The translations under genes were made by a program, and so were the position numbers. From positions 558,001-622,000 of the forward strand of contig NZ_BMVU01000001.1 in NCBI RefSeq assembly GCF_014650875.1: a stretch of 64,000 nt of DNA. The letters run 5' to 3'. Of this stretch, positions 38,193 to 47,449 are shown piece by piece. The DNA comes from Streptomyces minutiscleroticus. GTDB taxonomy: Bacteria > Actinomycetota > Actinomycetes > Streptomycetales > Streptomycetaceae. The notes beneath the pieces are model-generated. The model was not told the origin of the DNA, did not search any database, and saw only the letters and a program-made list of their open reading frames with translations. Every line of letters begins with the position of its first letter. Position 1 is the first letter of the stretch.

Positions 38193-38926
38193 TAGGACCA
38201 CGCTCCGGCACGAGCACGACGAGCGGCGCGCACTTCGGCTTCACCGACCGGTGGGGCGGGGTGAGCGCCGCTCCGTACGAGGAGCTCAACCTCGGCGGGG
38301 CGGTCGGCGACGCCCCCGAGGCGGTACGGGCCAACCGCGAGATCGCCGCCAAGTCGCTGGGGATCGACCCGGCGCGCGTCGTGTGGATGAACCAGGTGCA
38401 CGGACGGGACGTCGCCGTGGTCGACGGACCGTGGGGCGAGCGCCCCGTGCCCGAGGTCGACGCGGTCGTCACCGCCCGCCGCGGCCTCGCCCTCGCCGTG
38501 CTCACCGCCGACTGCACCCCCGTCCTGCTGGCCGACCCGGTCGCCGGGGTCGTCGCCGCCGCCCACGCCGGCCGGCCCGGCATGGTCGCCGGGGTCGTGC
38601 CCGCCGCCGTCGAGGCGATGGTCCGGCTCGGCGCCGAGCCCGCCCGGATCGTCGCCCGCACGGGCCCCGCCGTCTGCGGCCGCTGCTACGAGGTCCCCGC
38701 GGACATGCGGGACGAGGTGGCCGCCGTCGAGCCGGCCGCGTACGCCGAGACGAGCTGGGGCACACCCGCCGTGGACGTGACCGCCGGCGTGCACGCACAG
38801 CTCGAACGGCTCGGAGTGCGCGACCGTGAGCGGTCCTCCGTGTGCACGCGGGAGTCGGACGATCACTTCTCGTACCGCCGCGACCGCACCACGGGGCGGC
38901 TCGCGGGCTATGTATGGCTGGACTGA
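38189..38926 (+). CDS. YlmD/PgeF-type multicopper oxidase-fold protein (DUF152)
   Basis: 245 aa. Family segments include [12 protein letters not shown], the metal-site Cys in [10 protein letters not shown], and the His in AAHAGRPGM. Related enzymes (YfiH, YlmD, PgeF) act as purine nucleoside phosphorylases or remove incorrectly made peptidoglycan precursors such as UDP-MurNAc-L-Ser; the latter role suits its place after ftsZ. The usual HAGWRG motif reads HAGRPG here, as I recall also for other actinobacteria. The GTG overlaps the ftsZ stop (GTGA). Confidence 0.9.
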   Translation: MIGPRSGTSTTSGAHFGFTDRWGGVSAAPYEELNLGGAVGDAPEAVRANREIAAKSLGIDPARVVWMNQVHGRDVAVVDGPWGERPVPEVDAVVTARRGLALAVLTADCTPVLLADPVAGVVAAAHAGRPGMVAGVVPAAVEAMVRLGAEPARIVARTGPAVCGRCYEVPADMRDEVAAVEPAAYAETSWGTPAVDVTAGVHAQLERLGVRDRERSSVCTRESDDHFSYRRDRTTGRLAGYVWLD

Positions 38927-38932
38927 TGGGGC

Positions 38933-39652
38933 ATGACGGAACGTAAGGATCAACTCGCCGCGAACCTGGCGAAGGTGGAGGAGCGCATCGCCGCGGCGTG
39001 CGCGGCGGCGGGCCGCGCCCGCGAGGAGGTGACCCTGATCGTGGTCACCAAGACGTACCCCGCGAGCGACGTGCGCGTCCTGTGTGAACTGGGCGTGCGG
39101 CACGTCGCCGAGAACCGCGACCAGGACGCGGCGCCCAAGGCCGCCGCGTGCGCGGACCTGCCGCTGACGTGGCACTTCGTCGGTCAACTGCAGACCAATA
39201 AAGTACGTTCCGTGGTCGGTTACGCGGACTTCGTGCAGTCCGTCGACCGGTCCAGGCTGGTCGCGGCGCTGTCCCGGGAGGCGGTGCGCGCCGGGCGCGA
39301 GGTGGGGTGCCTCCTGCAGGTCGCGCTCGACGCGGACGAGAGCGGGCGGGGAGCCCGCGGGGGTGTGGCGCCCGAGGGCGTCCCCGAACTGGCCGACCTC
39401 GTGGCCGGGTCGCCGGGGCTGAGGCTCGACGGCCTGATGACCGTCGCCCCGCTCACCGGCCCGTACGCCGGACGCGAACAGGCGGCGTTCGAGCGGCTGA
39501 TGGATTTGTCGACCGACCTGCGCCGGGCTCATCCGGCTGCGAACATGGTCTCGGCAGGGATGAGCTCGGACCTCGAGCAGGCCGTGGCGGCCGGAGCGAC
39601 ACATGTGCGCATCGGTACCGCGGTACTCGGAGTCCGTGCCGGGCTCGGGTAA
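38933..39652 (+). CDS. YggS-family PLP-binding protein
   Basis: 239 aa TIM barrel related to alanine racemase. The pyridoxal phosphate lysine is in LIVVTKTYP, followed by VAENRDQDA, WHFVGQLQTNKVR, GLMTVAPL and SAGMSSDLEQAVAAGATHVRIGTAVLG. This family keeps free PLP and amino acid pools in balance and has no known catalytic turnover. It starts 6 nt after the previous gene, so it is in the ftsZ transcription unit. Confidence 0.95.
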   Translation: MTERKDQLAANLAKVEERIAAACAAAGRAREEVTLIVVTKTYPASDVRVLCELGVRHVAENRDQDAAPKAAACADLPLTWHFVGQLQTNKVRSVVGYADFVQSVDRSRLVAALSREAVRAGREVGCLLQVALDADESGRGARGGVAPEGVPELADLVAGSPGLRLDGLMTVAPLTGPYAGREQAAFERLMDLSTDLRRAHPAANMVSAGMSSDLEQAVAAGATHVRIGTAVLGVRAGLG

Positions 39653-39781
39653 CGTCGCCAAGAAGTCGGACCACAGCAGAAAATATGGTCATTACCGCCA
39701 CGAAGGCGGGCATACGACCTCGTGGATCGCGGGCACTTGGCAATCGTCAGCCGATCCACCACAGAGCGGAGGACTCAGAGC

Positions 39782-40414
39782 ATGGCCGGCGCGATGCGCA
39801 AGATGGCGGTCTACCTCGGCCTCGTGGAGGACGATGGGTACGACGGCCGGGGTTTCGACCCCGACGACGACTTCGAGCCCGAACTCGATCCGGAGCCCGA
39901 GCGGGACCACCGGCGGCACGATCCGCCGCATCAGGCGCACCCGCCCCACCGGGAGGAACCGGTACGCGTGGTACAGCCCCCGGCGCAGCGCGACCCGGTG
40001 TCCCATTCCGCACCGCTTCCCGCCGAAACCGGGCGTCCGGCGCGTATCGCACCCGTGGCGTCCATCACACAAGAACGTCAGAGTCTGGAGAAGAACGCGC
40101 CGGTGATCATGCCCAAGGTCGTGTCCGAGCGAGAGCCGTACCGGATCACCACGCTCCACCCCCGGACCTACAACGAGGCCCGTACCATCGGGGAACACTT
40201 CCGTGAGGGCACTCCGGTGATCATGAATCTCACGGAGATGGACGACACCGACGCGAAGCGACTTGTCGACTTTGCGGCCGGTCTGGTCTTCGGCCTGCAC
40301 GGCAGCATCGAGCGGGTGACGCAGAAGGTGTTCCTGTTGTCTCCTGCTAACGTCGATGTCACGGCGGAGGACAAGGCCCGCATCGCAGAGGGCGGGTTCT
40401 TCAACCAGAGCTGA
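39782..40414 (+). CDS. sepF: Cell division protein SepF
   Basis: 210 aa. SepF tethers FtsZ filaments to the membrane, which matters in actinobacteria because FtsA is absent. The N-terminal amphipathic helix [18 protein letters not shown] is the likely membrane anchor. A long acidic/Pro-rich linker follows, then the SepF core ([67 protein letters not shown]). The ATG after GGAGG was preferred to the frame 60 nt upstream. Confidence 0.96.
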   Translation: MAGAMRKMAVYLGLVEDDGYDGRGFDPDDDFEPELDPEPERDHRRHDPPHQAHPPHREEPVRVVQPPAQRDPVSHSAPLPAETGRPARIAPVASITQERQSLEKNAPVIMPKVVSEREPYRITTLHPRTYNEARTIGEHFREGTPVIMNLTEMDDTDAKRLVDFAAGLVFGLHGSIERVTQKVFLLSPANVDVTAEDKARIAEGGFFNQS

Positions 40415-40464
40415 TACGCAGGACCAGACACAGCACGGAAACAGGGGAGAGGGAAGCACGGATC

Positions 40465-40749
40465 ATGGGCGTGGTCTTGGATGTCGTCTACATCGCGCTG
40501 ATGTGCTTCCTCATCGTGCTGATCTTCCGGTTGGTCATGGACTACGTCTTCCAGTTCGCCCGCTCGTGGCAACCCGGCAAGGCGATGGTGGTCGTTCTGG
40601 AGGCCACTTACACTGTCACTGATCCACCGCTCAAGCTTCTGCGGCGGTTCATCCCGCCGCTGCGTCTCGGGGGCGTGGCGCTCGACTTGTCCTTCTTCGT
40701 ACTGATGATCATCGTCTACATCCTGATCTCCGTTGTGAGCCGGCTGTGA
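40465..40749 (+). CDS. YggT-family membrane protein
   Basis: 94 aa with two membrane segments (VLDVVYIALMCFLIVLIFRLVMDYVF and LSFFVLMIIVYILISVV). A YggT loop lies between them (LLRRFIPPLRLGGVALDLS). The family accompanies sepF and divIVA in Gram-positive dcw clusters. Its molecular role is not established; osmotic or division functions have been proposed. GGAGAGGGAAG lies 10 nt before the ATG. Confidence 0.93.
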   Translation: MGVVLDVVYIALMCFLIVLIFRLVMDYVFQFARSWQPGKAMVVVLEATYTVTDPPLKLLRRFIPPLRLGGVALDLSFFVLMIIVYILISVVSRL

Positions 40750-40804
40750 ACGATACGGTCTTGCCGAACGCCGACGATGCCGACGACTACGTTGAGGTGA
40801 AGAG

Positions 40805-41968
40805 ATGCCGTTGACCCCCGAGGACGTGCGGAACAAGCAGTTCACGACCGTCCGCCTCCGAGAAGGCTATGACGAGGACGAGGTCGATGCCTTCCTCGAC
40901 GAGGTCGAGGCCGAGCTGACCCGTCTGCTCCGTGAGAACGAGGACCTGCGCGCCAAGCTGGCGGCGGCCACGCGTGCCGCGGCCCAGAACCAGCAGCAGG
41001 GCATGCGCAAACCCCCCGAGCAGCAGGACCAGCAGCAGCACCCGCAGCACCCGCAGCAGCAGGGCATGCGCGGTCCGGGCGCCCCCGTGCCCGCCGCCAT
41101 ATCGGGCCCGCAGCCGGTTCCGCCGCAGCAGCAGCAGATGGGCGGCCCCATGGGCGGTCCTCCGCAGCTGCCGAGCGGCGCGCCGCAGCTGCCCGCAGGC
41201 CCCGGCGGCCAGGGCGGTCCGCAGGGTCCCGGCCCGATGGGCCAGGGTCCGATGGGTCAGGGCCCGGGTCCGATGCAGCAGCAGATGGGCGGCCCCATGG
41301 GCGGTCCCATGGGCGGCCCGATGGGCGGCCACGGCGGCCCGCAGATGCCCCAGCCCGGTCAGGGCCCCGGCGGCGACAGCGCCGCGCGCGTCCTGTCGCT
41401 GGCCCAGCAGACCGCGGACCAGGCGATCGCCGAGGCCCGCTCCGAGGCCAACAAGATCGTCGGTGAGGCCCGCAGCCGTGCCGAGGGTCTGGAGCGCGAC
41501 GCCCGCGCCAAGGCCGACGCCCTGGAGCGGGACGCCCAGGAGAAGCACCGCGTCGCGATGGGCTCCCTGGAGTCCGCCCGCGCCACGCTGGAGCGCAAGG
41601 TCGAGGACCTGCGCGGTTTCGAGCGCGAGTACCGCACGCGGCTGAAGTCCTACCTGGAGTCGCAGCTGCGCCAGCTGGAGACCCAGGCCGACGACTCGCT
41701 GGCCCCGCCGCGGACGCCCGCGACCGCCTCGCTGCCCTCCTCGGCCCCGTCCATGGCCCCGGCCGGCGCGAGCGCCCCGTCCTACGGCGGCAACCAGTCG
41801 ATGGGCGGCGGACCCGGCCAGGGCGGCCCGTCCTACGGCGGCGGCCAGCAGCAGATGTCGCCGGCCATGACCCAGCCGATGGCGCCGGTGCGGCCGCAGG
41901 GCCCGTCCCCGATGGGGCAGGCTCCGTCGCCGATGCGCGGCTTCCTCATCGACGAGGACGACAACTGA
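40805..41968 (+). CDS. divIVA: Polar growth protein DivIVA with long P/Q/G/M insert
   Basis: 387 aa. In Streptomyces, DivIVA marks hyphal tips and directs tip growth and branching. The conserved N-terminus is present (LTPEDVRNKQFTTVRLREGYDEDEVDAFLDEVEAELTRLLRENEDLR), a membrane-binding region and first coiled coil. A ~140-residue insert of Pro, Gln, Gly and Met repeats follows, with GPMGGPMGG-type units near its end. A second coiled coil spans about residues 195-295, and the tail is again low-complexity. ATG with GAGGTGAAGAG upstream. Confidence 0.96.
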   Translation: MPLTPEDVRNKQFTTVRLREGYDEDEVDAFLDEVEAELTRLLRENEDLRAKLAAATRAAAQNQQQGMRKPPEQQDQQQHPQHPQQQGMRGPGAPVPAAISGPQPVPPQQQQMGGPMGGPPQLPSGAPQLPAGPGGQGGPQGPGPMGQGPMGQGPGPMQQQMGGPMGGPMGGPMGGHGGPQMPQPGQGPGGDSAARVLSLAQQTADQAIAEARSEANKIVGEARSRAEGLERDARAKADALERDAQEKHRVAMGSLESARATLERKVEDLRGFEREYRTRLKSYLESQLRQLETQADDSLAPPRTPATASLPSSAPSMAPAGASAPSYGGNQSMGGGPGQGGPSYGGGQQQMSPAMTQPMAPVRPQGPSPMGQAPSPMRGFLIDEDDN

Positions 41969-42003
41969 CGGTCTTCCTCACGTCGTAGACGTCGGCAGCG
42001 TTC

Positions 42004-42044
42004 AGGGCGGGGCCCCGGGAGTACGTCTCCCGGGGCCCCGCCCT
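42004..42044 (+). terminator. Terminator closing the dcw operon
   Basis: Perfect 18-bp stem (AGGGCGGGGCCCCGGGAG and complement) with a TACGT loop, followed by TTGTCG. Very stable and the strongest terminator at the end of the cluster. Confidence 0.9.
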
Positions 42045-42269
42045 TGTCGTACGCGGGCTCCCGGTGCGCCGGGGCCCCGGTCCGGGGTCGCTCGTTCGGC
42101 TGGAACGGCGGCACGGTACACGGCGGGGCGCGGAAGGCGGCGCAGGCGCGCTCTCGCGCACCCGTTCCGGACGGAACCGGCGTTCGCGCGGGACGGGCCG
42201 GATGTGAACAGGTGTTCGTATCGGGCGGGCGTCCGTACGGGCGCCCGCACGGACGGAGGGCGGCGACGC

Positions 42270-42315
42270 CGAAGGCCCGGGGCCGCCGGAGGAGATCCGG
42301 GGCCCCGGGCCTTCG
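42270..42315 (-). terminator. Terminator of ileS
   Basis: Perfect 15-bp outer stem (CGAAGGCCCGGGGCC and complement) with an inner CCGGA/TCCGG hairpin. It begins 9 nt past the ileS stop. Confidence 0.85.
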
Positions 42316-42323
42316 CGCGCTCG

Positions 42324-45300
42324 CTACGCCCTGCGGAGACGGAAGACGAGGGACAGGCCCTCGTCGACGAAGGCGGAGCCGAAGCTGTCGTCCGCCTCGC
42401 CCTGCCCGAAGTCCGTGGCGAGTACCTCGTCGGCGATGAGCGCCTCGTGCTCGGACAGTGCCGCGACGACCGCCGGGTCCGTGGACGTCCAGCGCAGCAC
42501 GATGCGGTCGGCGACGTCCAGGCCGCTGTTCTTGCGGGCCTCCTGGATCAGCCGGATCGCGTCACGGGCCAGGCCCGCCCGGCGCAGCTCCTCGGTGATC
42601 TCCAGGTCCAGGGCGACCGTGGCACCGGAGTCGGAGGCCACGGACCAGCCCTCGCGCGGGGTCTCCGTGATGATCACCTCGTCGGGCGCGAGTGTGATCG
42701 TCTCGCCGTCGACCTCCACCGACGCCGTGCCCTCGCGCAGGGCCAGGGACAGCGCGGCCGCGTCGGCGTTCGCGACGGCCCTGGCCACGTCCTGCACGCG
42801 CTTGCCGAAGCGCTTGCCGAGCGCGCGGAAGTTCGCCTTGGCGGTGGTGTCCACCAGCGAGCCGCCCACCTCGGAGAGCGAGGCCAGCGAGGAGACGTTC
42901 AGCTCCTCGGTGATCTGCGCGTGCAGCTCGCGGTCGAGCGTCTCGAAGCCGGCCGCCGCCACCAGCGCGCGCGACAGCGGCTGGCGGGTCTTGACGCCCG
43001 ACTCCGCGCGGGTGGCGCGGCCCAGCTCGACCAGTCGGCGCACGAGCACCATCTGCCGCGACAGCTCCGGGTCGACGGCGGTGAGGTCCGCCTGGGGCCA
43101 GGAGGACAGGTGCACGGACTCCGGGGCGCCCGGGGTGACGGGCACGATCAGGTCCTGCCAGACCCGCTCGGTGATGAACGGGGTCAGCGGGGCCATCAGC
43201 TTCGTGACCGTCTCCACGACCTCGTGCAGGGTGCGCAGCGCGGCCTTGTCGCCCTGCCAGAAGCGGCGGCGCGAGCGGCGCACGTACCAGTTGGACAGGT
43301 CGTCGACGAACGCGGACAGCAGCTTGCCGGCGCGCTGGGTGTCGTACGCCTCCAGGGCCTGGGTGACCTGGTCGGTGAGCGCGTGCAGCTCGGAGAGCAG
43401 CCAGCGGTCCAGGACCGGGCGGTCGGCCGGGGCCGGGTCGGCCTCCGACGGCGCCCAGCCCGCGGTGCGGGCGTACAGGGCCTGGAAGGCGACGGTGTTC
43501 CAGTAGGTCAGCAGCGTCTTGCGGACGACCTCCTGGATCGTGCCGTGGCCGACGCGGCGGGCCGCCCACGGGGAGCCGCCGGCCGCCATGAACCAGCGCA
43601 CCGCGTCCGCGCCGTGCTGGTCCATGAGCGGGATCGGCTGCAGGATGTTGCCCAGGTGCTTGGACATCTTGCGGCCGTCCTCGGCGAGGATGTGGCCGAG
43701 GCACACGACGTTCTCGTACGACGACTTGTCGAACACCAGCGTGCCGACCGCCATCAGCGTGTAGAACCAGCCGCGGGTCTGGTCGATGGCCTCCGAGATG
43801 AACTGCGCCGGGTAGCGGCTCTCGAAGAGCTCCTTGTTCTTGTACGGGTAGCCCCACTGCGCGAACGGCATCGAGCCCGAGTCGTACCAGGCGTCGATCA
43901 CCTCGGGGACGCGCACGGCCGTCTTCGCGCACTCCGGGCAGGCGAACGTGACCTCGTCGATGTACGGGCGGTGCGGGTCGAGGTCCGACTGGTCGGTGCC
44001 GGTCAGCTCGGTCAGCTCGGCGCGCGAGCCGACGCAGGTGAGGTGGCCGTCCTCGCAGCGCCACAGTGGCAGCGGGGTGCCCCAGTAGCGGCTGCGGGAG
44101 AGCGCCCAGTCGATGTTGTTGTTCAGCCAGTCGCCGAAGCGGCCGTGCTTGACCGACTCCGGGAACCAGTTGGTCTTCTCGTTCTCCTGGAGGAGGCGGT
44201 CCTTGACGGCCGTGGTGCGGATGTACCAGGACGGCTGCGCGTAATAGAGGAGCGCCGTGTGGCAGCGCCAGCAGTGCGGGTAGCTGTGCTCGTACGGCAG
44301 GTGCCGGAAGAGCAGGCCGCGGTCCTTCAGGTCCGCGGTGAGCGCTTCGTCGGCCTTCTTGAAGAAGACGCCGCCGACCAGGGGCAGGTCCTCCTCGAAG
44401 GTGCCGTCCGGGCGGACCGGGTTGACCACGGGCAGGCCGTAGGAGCGGCAGACCTTGAGGTCGTCCTCACCGAAGGCGGGGGACTGGTGGACCAGACCCG
44501 TGCCGTCCTCGGTCGTGACGTACTCGGCGTTGACGACGAAATGCGCCGCGGCGGGACCGTGCCCGTCGGTTCCCTCGCCGATGCTCGGGAACTCGACGAA
44601 GTCGAAGGGACGTTGATAGGTCCAGCGCTCCATCTCGGCGCCCGTGAAGGTCTCGCCGGTGGTCTCCCAGCCCTCGCCGAGCGCCTTGGCCACCAGCGGC
44701 TCGGCGACGACGAGCTTCTCCTCGCCGTTCGTGGCGACGACGTAGGTGACGCCGGGGTGGGCGGCGACCGCGGTGTTGGACACCAGGGTCCACGGGGTCG
44801 TCGTCCACACCAGGAGCGCGGCCTCGCCCGCGAGCGGACCGGAGGTGAGCGGGAAACGGACGTACACCGAGGGGTCGACGACCGTCTCGTAGCCCTGCGC
44901 CAGCTCGTGGTCGGACAGGCCGGTGCCGCAGCGCGGGCACCAGGGGGCGACGCGGTGGTCCTCGACCAGCAGGCCCTTGTTGAAGATCTCCTTGAGCGAC
45001 CACCAGACCGACTCCACGTACTCGGGGTCCATGGTCCGGTAGGCGTCGTCCAGGTCCACCCAGTAGCCCATGCGGGTGGTCAGCTCGGCGAAGGCGTCGG
45101 TGTGCCGGGTCACGGACTCGCGGCACTTGGCGTTGAACTCGGCGATGCCGTACGCCTCGATGTCCTTCTTGCCGGAGAAGCCGAGCTCCTTCTCGACCGC
45201 CAGCTCCACGGGGAGGCCGTGGCAGTCCCAGCCGGCCTTGCGGCCCACGTGGTAGCCGCGCATGGTGCGGAAGCGCGGGAAGACGTCCTTGAAGACGCGT

Positions 45301-45497
45301 GCCTCGATGTGGTGGGCGCCCGGCATGCCGTTGGCGGTCGGCGGGCCCTCGTAGAAGACCCACTCGGGGCGGCCCTGGGACTGCTCCAGGCTCTTGGCGA
45401 AGATCTTCTGCTCGCGCCAGAAGTCGAGCACGGCGTGCTCGAGGGCGGGCAGGTCGACCTGGGCGGGCACCTGGCGGTACTGCGGCTGAGTGTTCAA
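42324..45497 (-). CDS. ileS: Isoleucyl-tRNA synthetase, type with GXHH motif
   Basis: 1057 aa class I synthetase that charges tRNA-Ile, with a CP1 editing domain. It starts at TTG 45497 after GGAGGAAGG, giving the NTQPQYRQVPAQVDLPALE beginning. The signature normally HxGH reads Gly60-Ala-His-His63 (PPTANGMPGAHH), a swapped GXHH. The second motif is KMSKH near residue 612. WTTTPWTLVSN (editing) and the anticodon-binding helical end are present. Length and sequence fit the eukaryote-like IleRS2 group, which is little sensitive to mupirocin. It is controlled by the T-box leader upstream. Confidence 0.97.
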   Translation of the reverse strand: MNTQPQYRQVPAQVDLPALEHAVLDFWREQKIFAKSLEQSQGRPEWVFYEGPPTANGMPGAHHIEARVFKDVFPRFRTMRGYHVGRKAGWDCHGLPVELAVEKELGFSGKKDIEAYGIAEFNAKCRESVTRHTDAFAELTTRMGYWVDLDDAYRTMDPEYVESVWWSLKEIFNKGLLVEDHRVAPWCPRCGTGLSDHELAQGYETVVDPSVYVRFPLTSGPLAGEAALLVWTTTPWTLVSNTAVAAHPGVTYVVATNGEEKLVVAEPLVAKALGEGWETTGETFTGAEMERWTYQRPFDFVEFPSIGEGTDGHGPAAAHFVVNAEYVTTEDGTGLVHQSPAFGEDDLKVCRSYGLPVVNPVRPDGTFEEDLPLVGGVFFKKADEALTADLKDRGLLFRHLPYEHSYPHCWRCHTALLYYAQPSWYIRTTAVKDRLLQENEKTNWFPESVKHGRFGDWLNNNIDWALSRSRYWGTPLPLWRCEDGHLTCVGSRAELTELTGTDQSDLDPHRPYIDEVTFACPECAKTAVRVPEVIDAWYDSGSMPFAQWGYPYKNKELFESRYPAQFISEAIDQTRGWFYTLMAVGTLVFDKSSYENVVCLGHILAEDGRKMSKHLGNILQPIPLMDQHGADAVRWFMAAGGSPWAARRVGHGTIQEVVRKTLLTYWNTVAFQALYARTAGWAPSEADPAPADRPVLDRWLLSELHALTDQVTQALEAYDTQRAGKLLSAFVDDLSNWYVRRSRRRFWQGDKAALRTLHEVVETVTKLMAPLTPFITERVWQDLIVPVTPGAPESVHLSSWPQADLTAVDPELSRQMVLVRRLVELGRATRAESGVKTRQPLSRALVAAAGFETLDRELHAQITEELNVSSLASLSEVGGSLVDTTAKANFRALGKRFGKRVQDVARAVANADAAALSLALREGTASVEVDGETITLAPDEVIITETPREGWSVASDSGATVALDLEITEELRRAGLARDAIRLIQEARKNSGLDVADRIVLRWTSTDPAVVAALSEHEALIADEVLATDFGQGEADDSFGSAFVDEGLSLVFRLRRA

Positions 45498-45796
45498 CGG
45501 CCTTCCTCCGGCGGACTTGCTGCCTTCCGTCCGGAGGGACGAGAGCCGTATGGCTACGTGCGCCGTGTGCGGCGCGCTCCCGCGGTACCACCCTCCTTGG
45601 CCCCCCGGCGCGCCCAGCGCTCCGGTGAGCCCCCTCATTGGGGTCGCGATGCCGGTTCTACTCGCCCTCGGATGCGGGCTTTCCTCCGGCGGCTCCGGGG
45701 TGATCTTCACGACGCGCTCGCCCCCGGGCTTCCACCGTCCCCGGGTCGCTCATGGCCGCGTACGCCGCTACTCGTCCCCATCCACGCTTTTCGCTG
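45498..45796 (-). promoter_or_regulatory. Translational T-box riboswitch of ileS
   Basis: On the minus strand, TACACT at 45802-45807 is a likely -10 box and the leader runs to the TTG start. Stem I begins GGGGACGAGTAGC. The specifier is ATC (45702-45704) in GTGAAGATCACC, an Ile codon. The T-box sequence AGGGTGGTACCGCG lies at about 45582-45595. Downstream, CCTCCGG can pair with CCGGAGG, which overlaps the ribosome site. This is a sequestrator rather than a terminator, so uncharged tRNA-Ile should free translation, as in other actinobacterial ileS leaders. Confidence 0.93.
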
Positions 45797-46092
45797 TGCC
45801 CAGTGTACGGCGCCCGGCGGGCGGCGGCGGACCGGTTTTCCCGCCGCCGCCGCGCGGGAGCGGCGGACCGCGGCGGTGACCCGAACGGCGACACCGCGGC
45901 GGACACGTTCCGGGGTGCCGGAGCCGGCCGGCGACAGGTCGCGGAGCTGGGAACACCTCCGGCGGGTGCGCCGGGCGGCACTCCGGGGGCGGCCGGAAGG
46001 GGCGGCGTGCCCCGTTGCCGCCGGACTCGAGTCGATTTATCGTCCCAGCACGATTCGCGTGCAAGATCACAATATGTGAAGGGGCCGCGGCC

Positions 46093-47286
46093 ATGGTGGC
46101 GAAGAGGACCGCCGTACAGCAGTCGGCGTCGGGCAGATCCACGGGTGCGGCGGGCGCCGGGGGCGTCGGCGCGGAGAAGGCCGCGCGGACGGCGTCCGCG
46201 GCGGAGCCGGGCGCCCGGACGGCCGGGGGCGCGGCGCCGTCCGGTTCCGGCGGGCCGTCGGTCGCCGAGACGGACGTCGGGCCCGGTCCCGTGCCCACGA
46301 AGAAGTCGGTCGCCGGGCGGACGGCCCTCGGGGGGTCCGGGCGGACGGCCGGCGGGGGGTCCGGGAGGACGGCCGGCGGGGAGGCCGCCTCCGAGGGGAC
46401 GGCGGGGAAGGAAGGGGCCGGGAGGAAGGCAGGGGCCGAGAAGGCGGAGGGGAAGAGGACCGCGGCCCGGAAGGCGGCGGGGAAGAAGGCCGCGGCGGGG
46501 AAGGCCGCTGCCGGGGACACCGCTGTCCCTGGTGCTGCCCCCGGCACCGGCGCCGGGGGCGCCGCCCCCGGGGACGGTGCCGGGAAGGCCGCCCCCGGGG
46601 CGGACGCCGCGCGGCACGGCGGTCGTGCGGACGGCCCGAGGGATGCCGGGGGCGCGGTGGGGAAGAACGTGGAGCGGACGGACGGCGGAGCGGCCGGGGA
46701 GAGGACCGCCCCGGGGGCGGCGGCCGGGAGCACGACCGACAAGGCGGTCGCTCGCGCGGCCGAGGACGCGGCCGAGGCCGCGACGACGACGGGAGCCACG
46801 ACGGTGGTTGCGAAGAAGAGTCCTGGCACGGCCGCGGCGACGGACGAGCACACCGCGGTCCCCAAGGCGCGTTCCGCGGCGGCGGAGCCCGGCGAGCTTC
46901 CGGTGCGCCCCGGCGAGGAGCCCTGGACGCCCGAGGAGGTGGAGGAGGCCCGCGGGGAGCTGGACTCCGAGGCGGAGCGGCTGCGCGCCGAGATCGACTC
47001 CTCCGAGAGGGCCCTGGCGGGCCTGATGCGCGACTCCGGCGACGGTGCCGGGGACGACCAGGCCGACACCGGGACCAAGAACATCACCCGCGAGCACGAG
47101 ATGGCGCTCGCGGCCAACGCGCGCGAGATGCTCCTGCAGACCGAGCGGGCCCTGCAGCGCCTCGACGCGGGCACGTACGGCCTGTGCGAGAACTGCGGCC
47201 GTCCCATCGGCAAGGCGCGCATGCAGGCGTTCCCGCGCGCCACCCTGTGCGTCGAGTGCAAGCAGAAGCAGGAGCGGCGCCCCTGA
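46093..47286 (+). CDS. TraR/DksA zinc-finger protein with histone-H1-like extension
   Basis: 397 aa. The last ~125 residues are a TraR/DksA-type unit: a helical hairpin (WTPEEVEEARGELDSEAERLRAEIDSSERALAGL) and a four-cysteine zinc finger (Cys365, Cys368, Cys386, Cys389; CENCGRPIGKARMQAFPRA between). Such proteins bind the RNA polymerase secondary channel. The first ~270 residues are Ala/Gly/Pro/Lys-rich, with AARKAAGKKAAAGKAAAG at about 125-141, like histone H1 tails. AAGGGG precedes the ATG. Preceding 285 bp (45808-46092) hold the divergent promoters and no gene. Confidence 0.88.
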   Translation: MVAKRTAVQQSASGRSTGAAGAGGVGAEKAARTASAAEPGARTAGGAAPSGSGGPSVAETDVGPGPVPTKKSVAGRTALGGSGRTAGGGSGRTAGGEAASEGTAGKEGAGRKAGAEKAEGKRTAARKAAGKKAAAGKAAAGDTAVPGAAPGTGAGGAAPGDGAGKAAPGADAARHGGRADGPRDAGGAVGKNVERTDGGAAGERTAPGAAAGSTTDKAVARAAEDAAEAATTTGATTVVAKKSPGTAAATDEHTAVPKARSAAAEPGELPVRPGEEPWTPEEVEEARGELDSEAERLRAEIDSSERALAGLMRDSGDGAGDDQADTGTKNITREHEMALAANAREMLLQTERALQRLDAGTYGLCENCGRPIGKARMQAFPRATLCVECKQKQERRP

Positions 47287-47449
47287 GGGGCGCCGCCCCG
47301 CCGGCGGCCGGGCACCGGGAGGACGCCGCCCCGCCGGCCGGGCGCACCCGCACGCCGCCGATCGTCCCCGTGCCCCTCCTGAGCACGTGGCCGCGCGGGG
47401 ACGTGCCGTACTCTCGTCTCCAGTCAGGCACCTAGGTTGAGGGACTCAC

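Larger units (their letters stand above)
41969..42323. other. Convergent gap between divIVA and ileS
   Basis: 355 bp with no supported gene. It holds the divIVA terminator at 42004-42044 and the ileS terminator at 42270-42315, separated by GC-rich sequence. Confidence 0.7.

Noticed and set aside
42204..46079. 1291-codon open frame on the plus strand opposite ileS
   Set aside because: Pure antisense shadow of a high-GC gene; it has Arg/Val/Leu/Gly composition, no domain, and crosses the ileS T-box.
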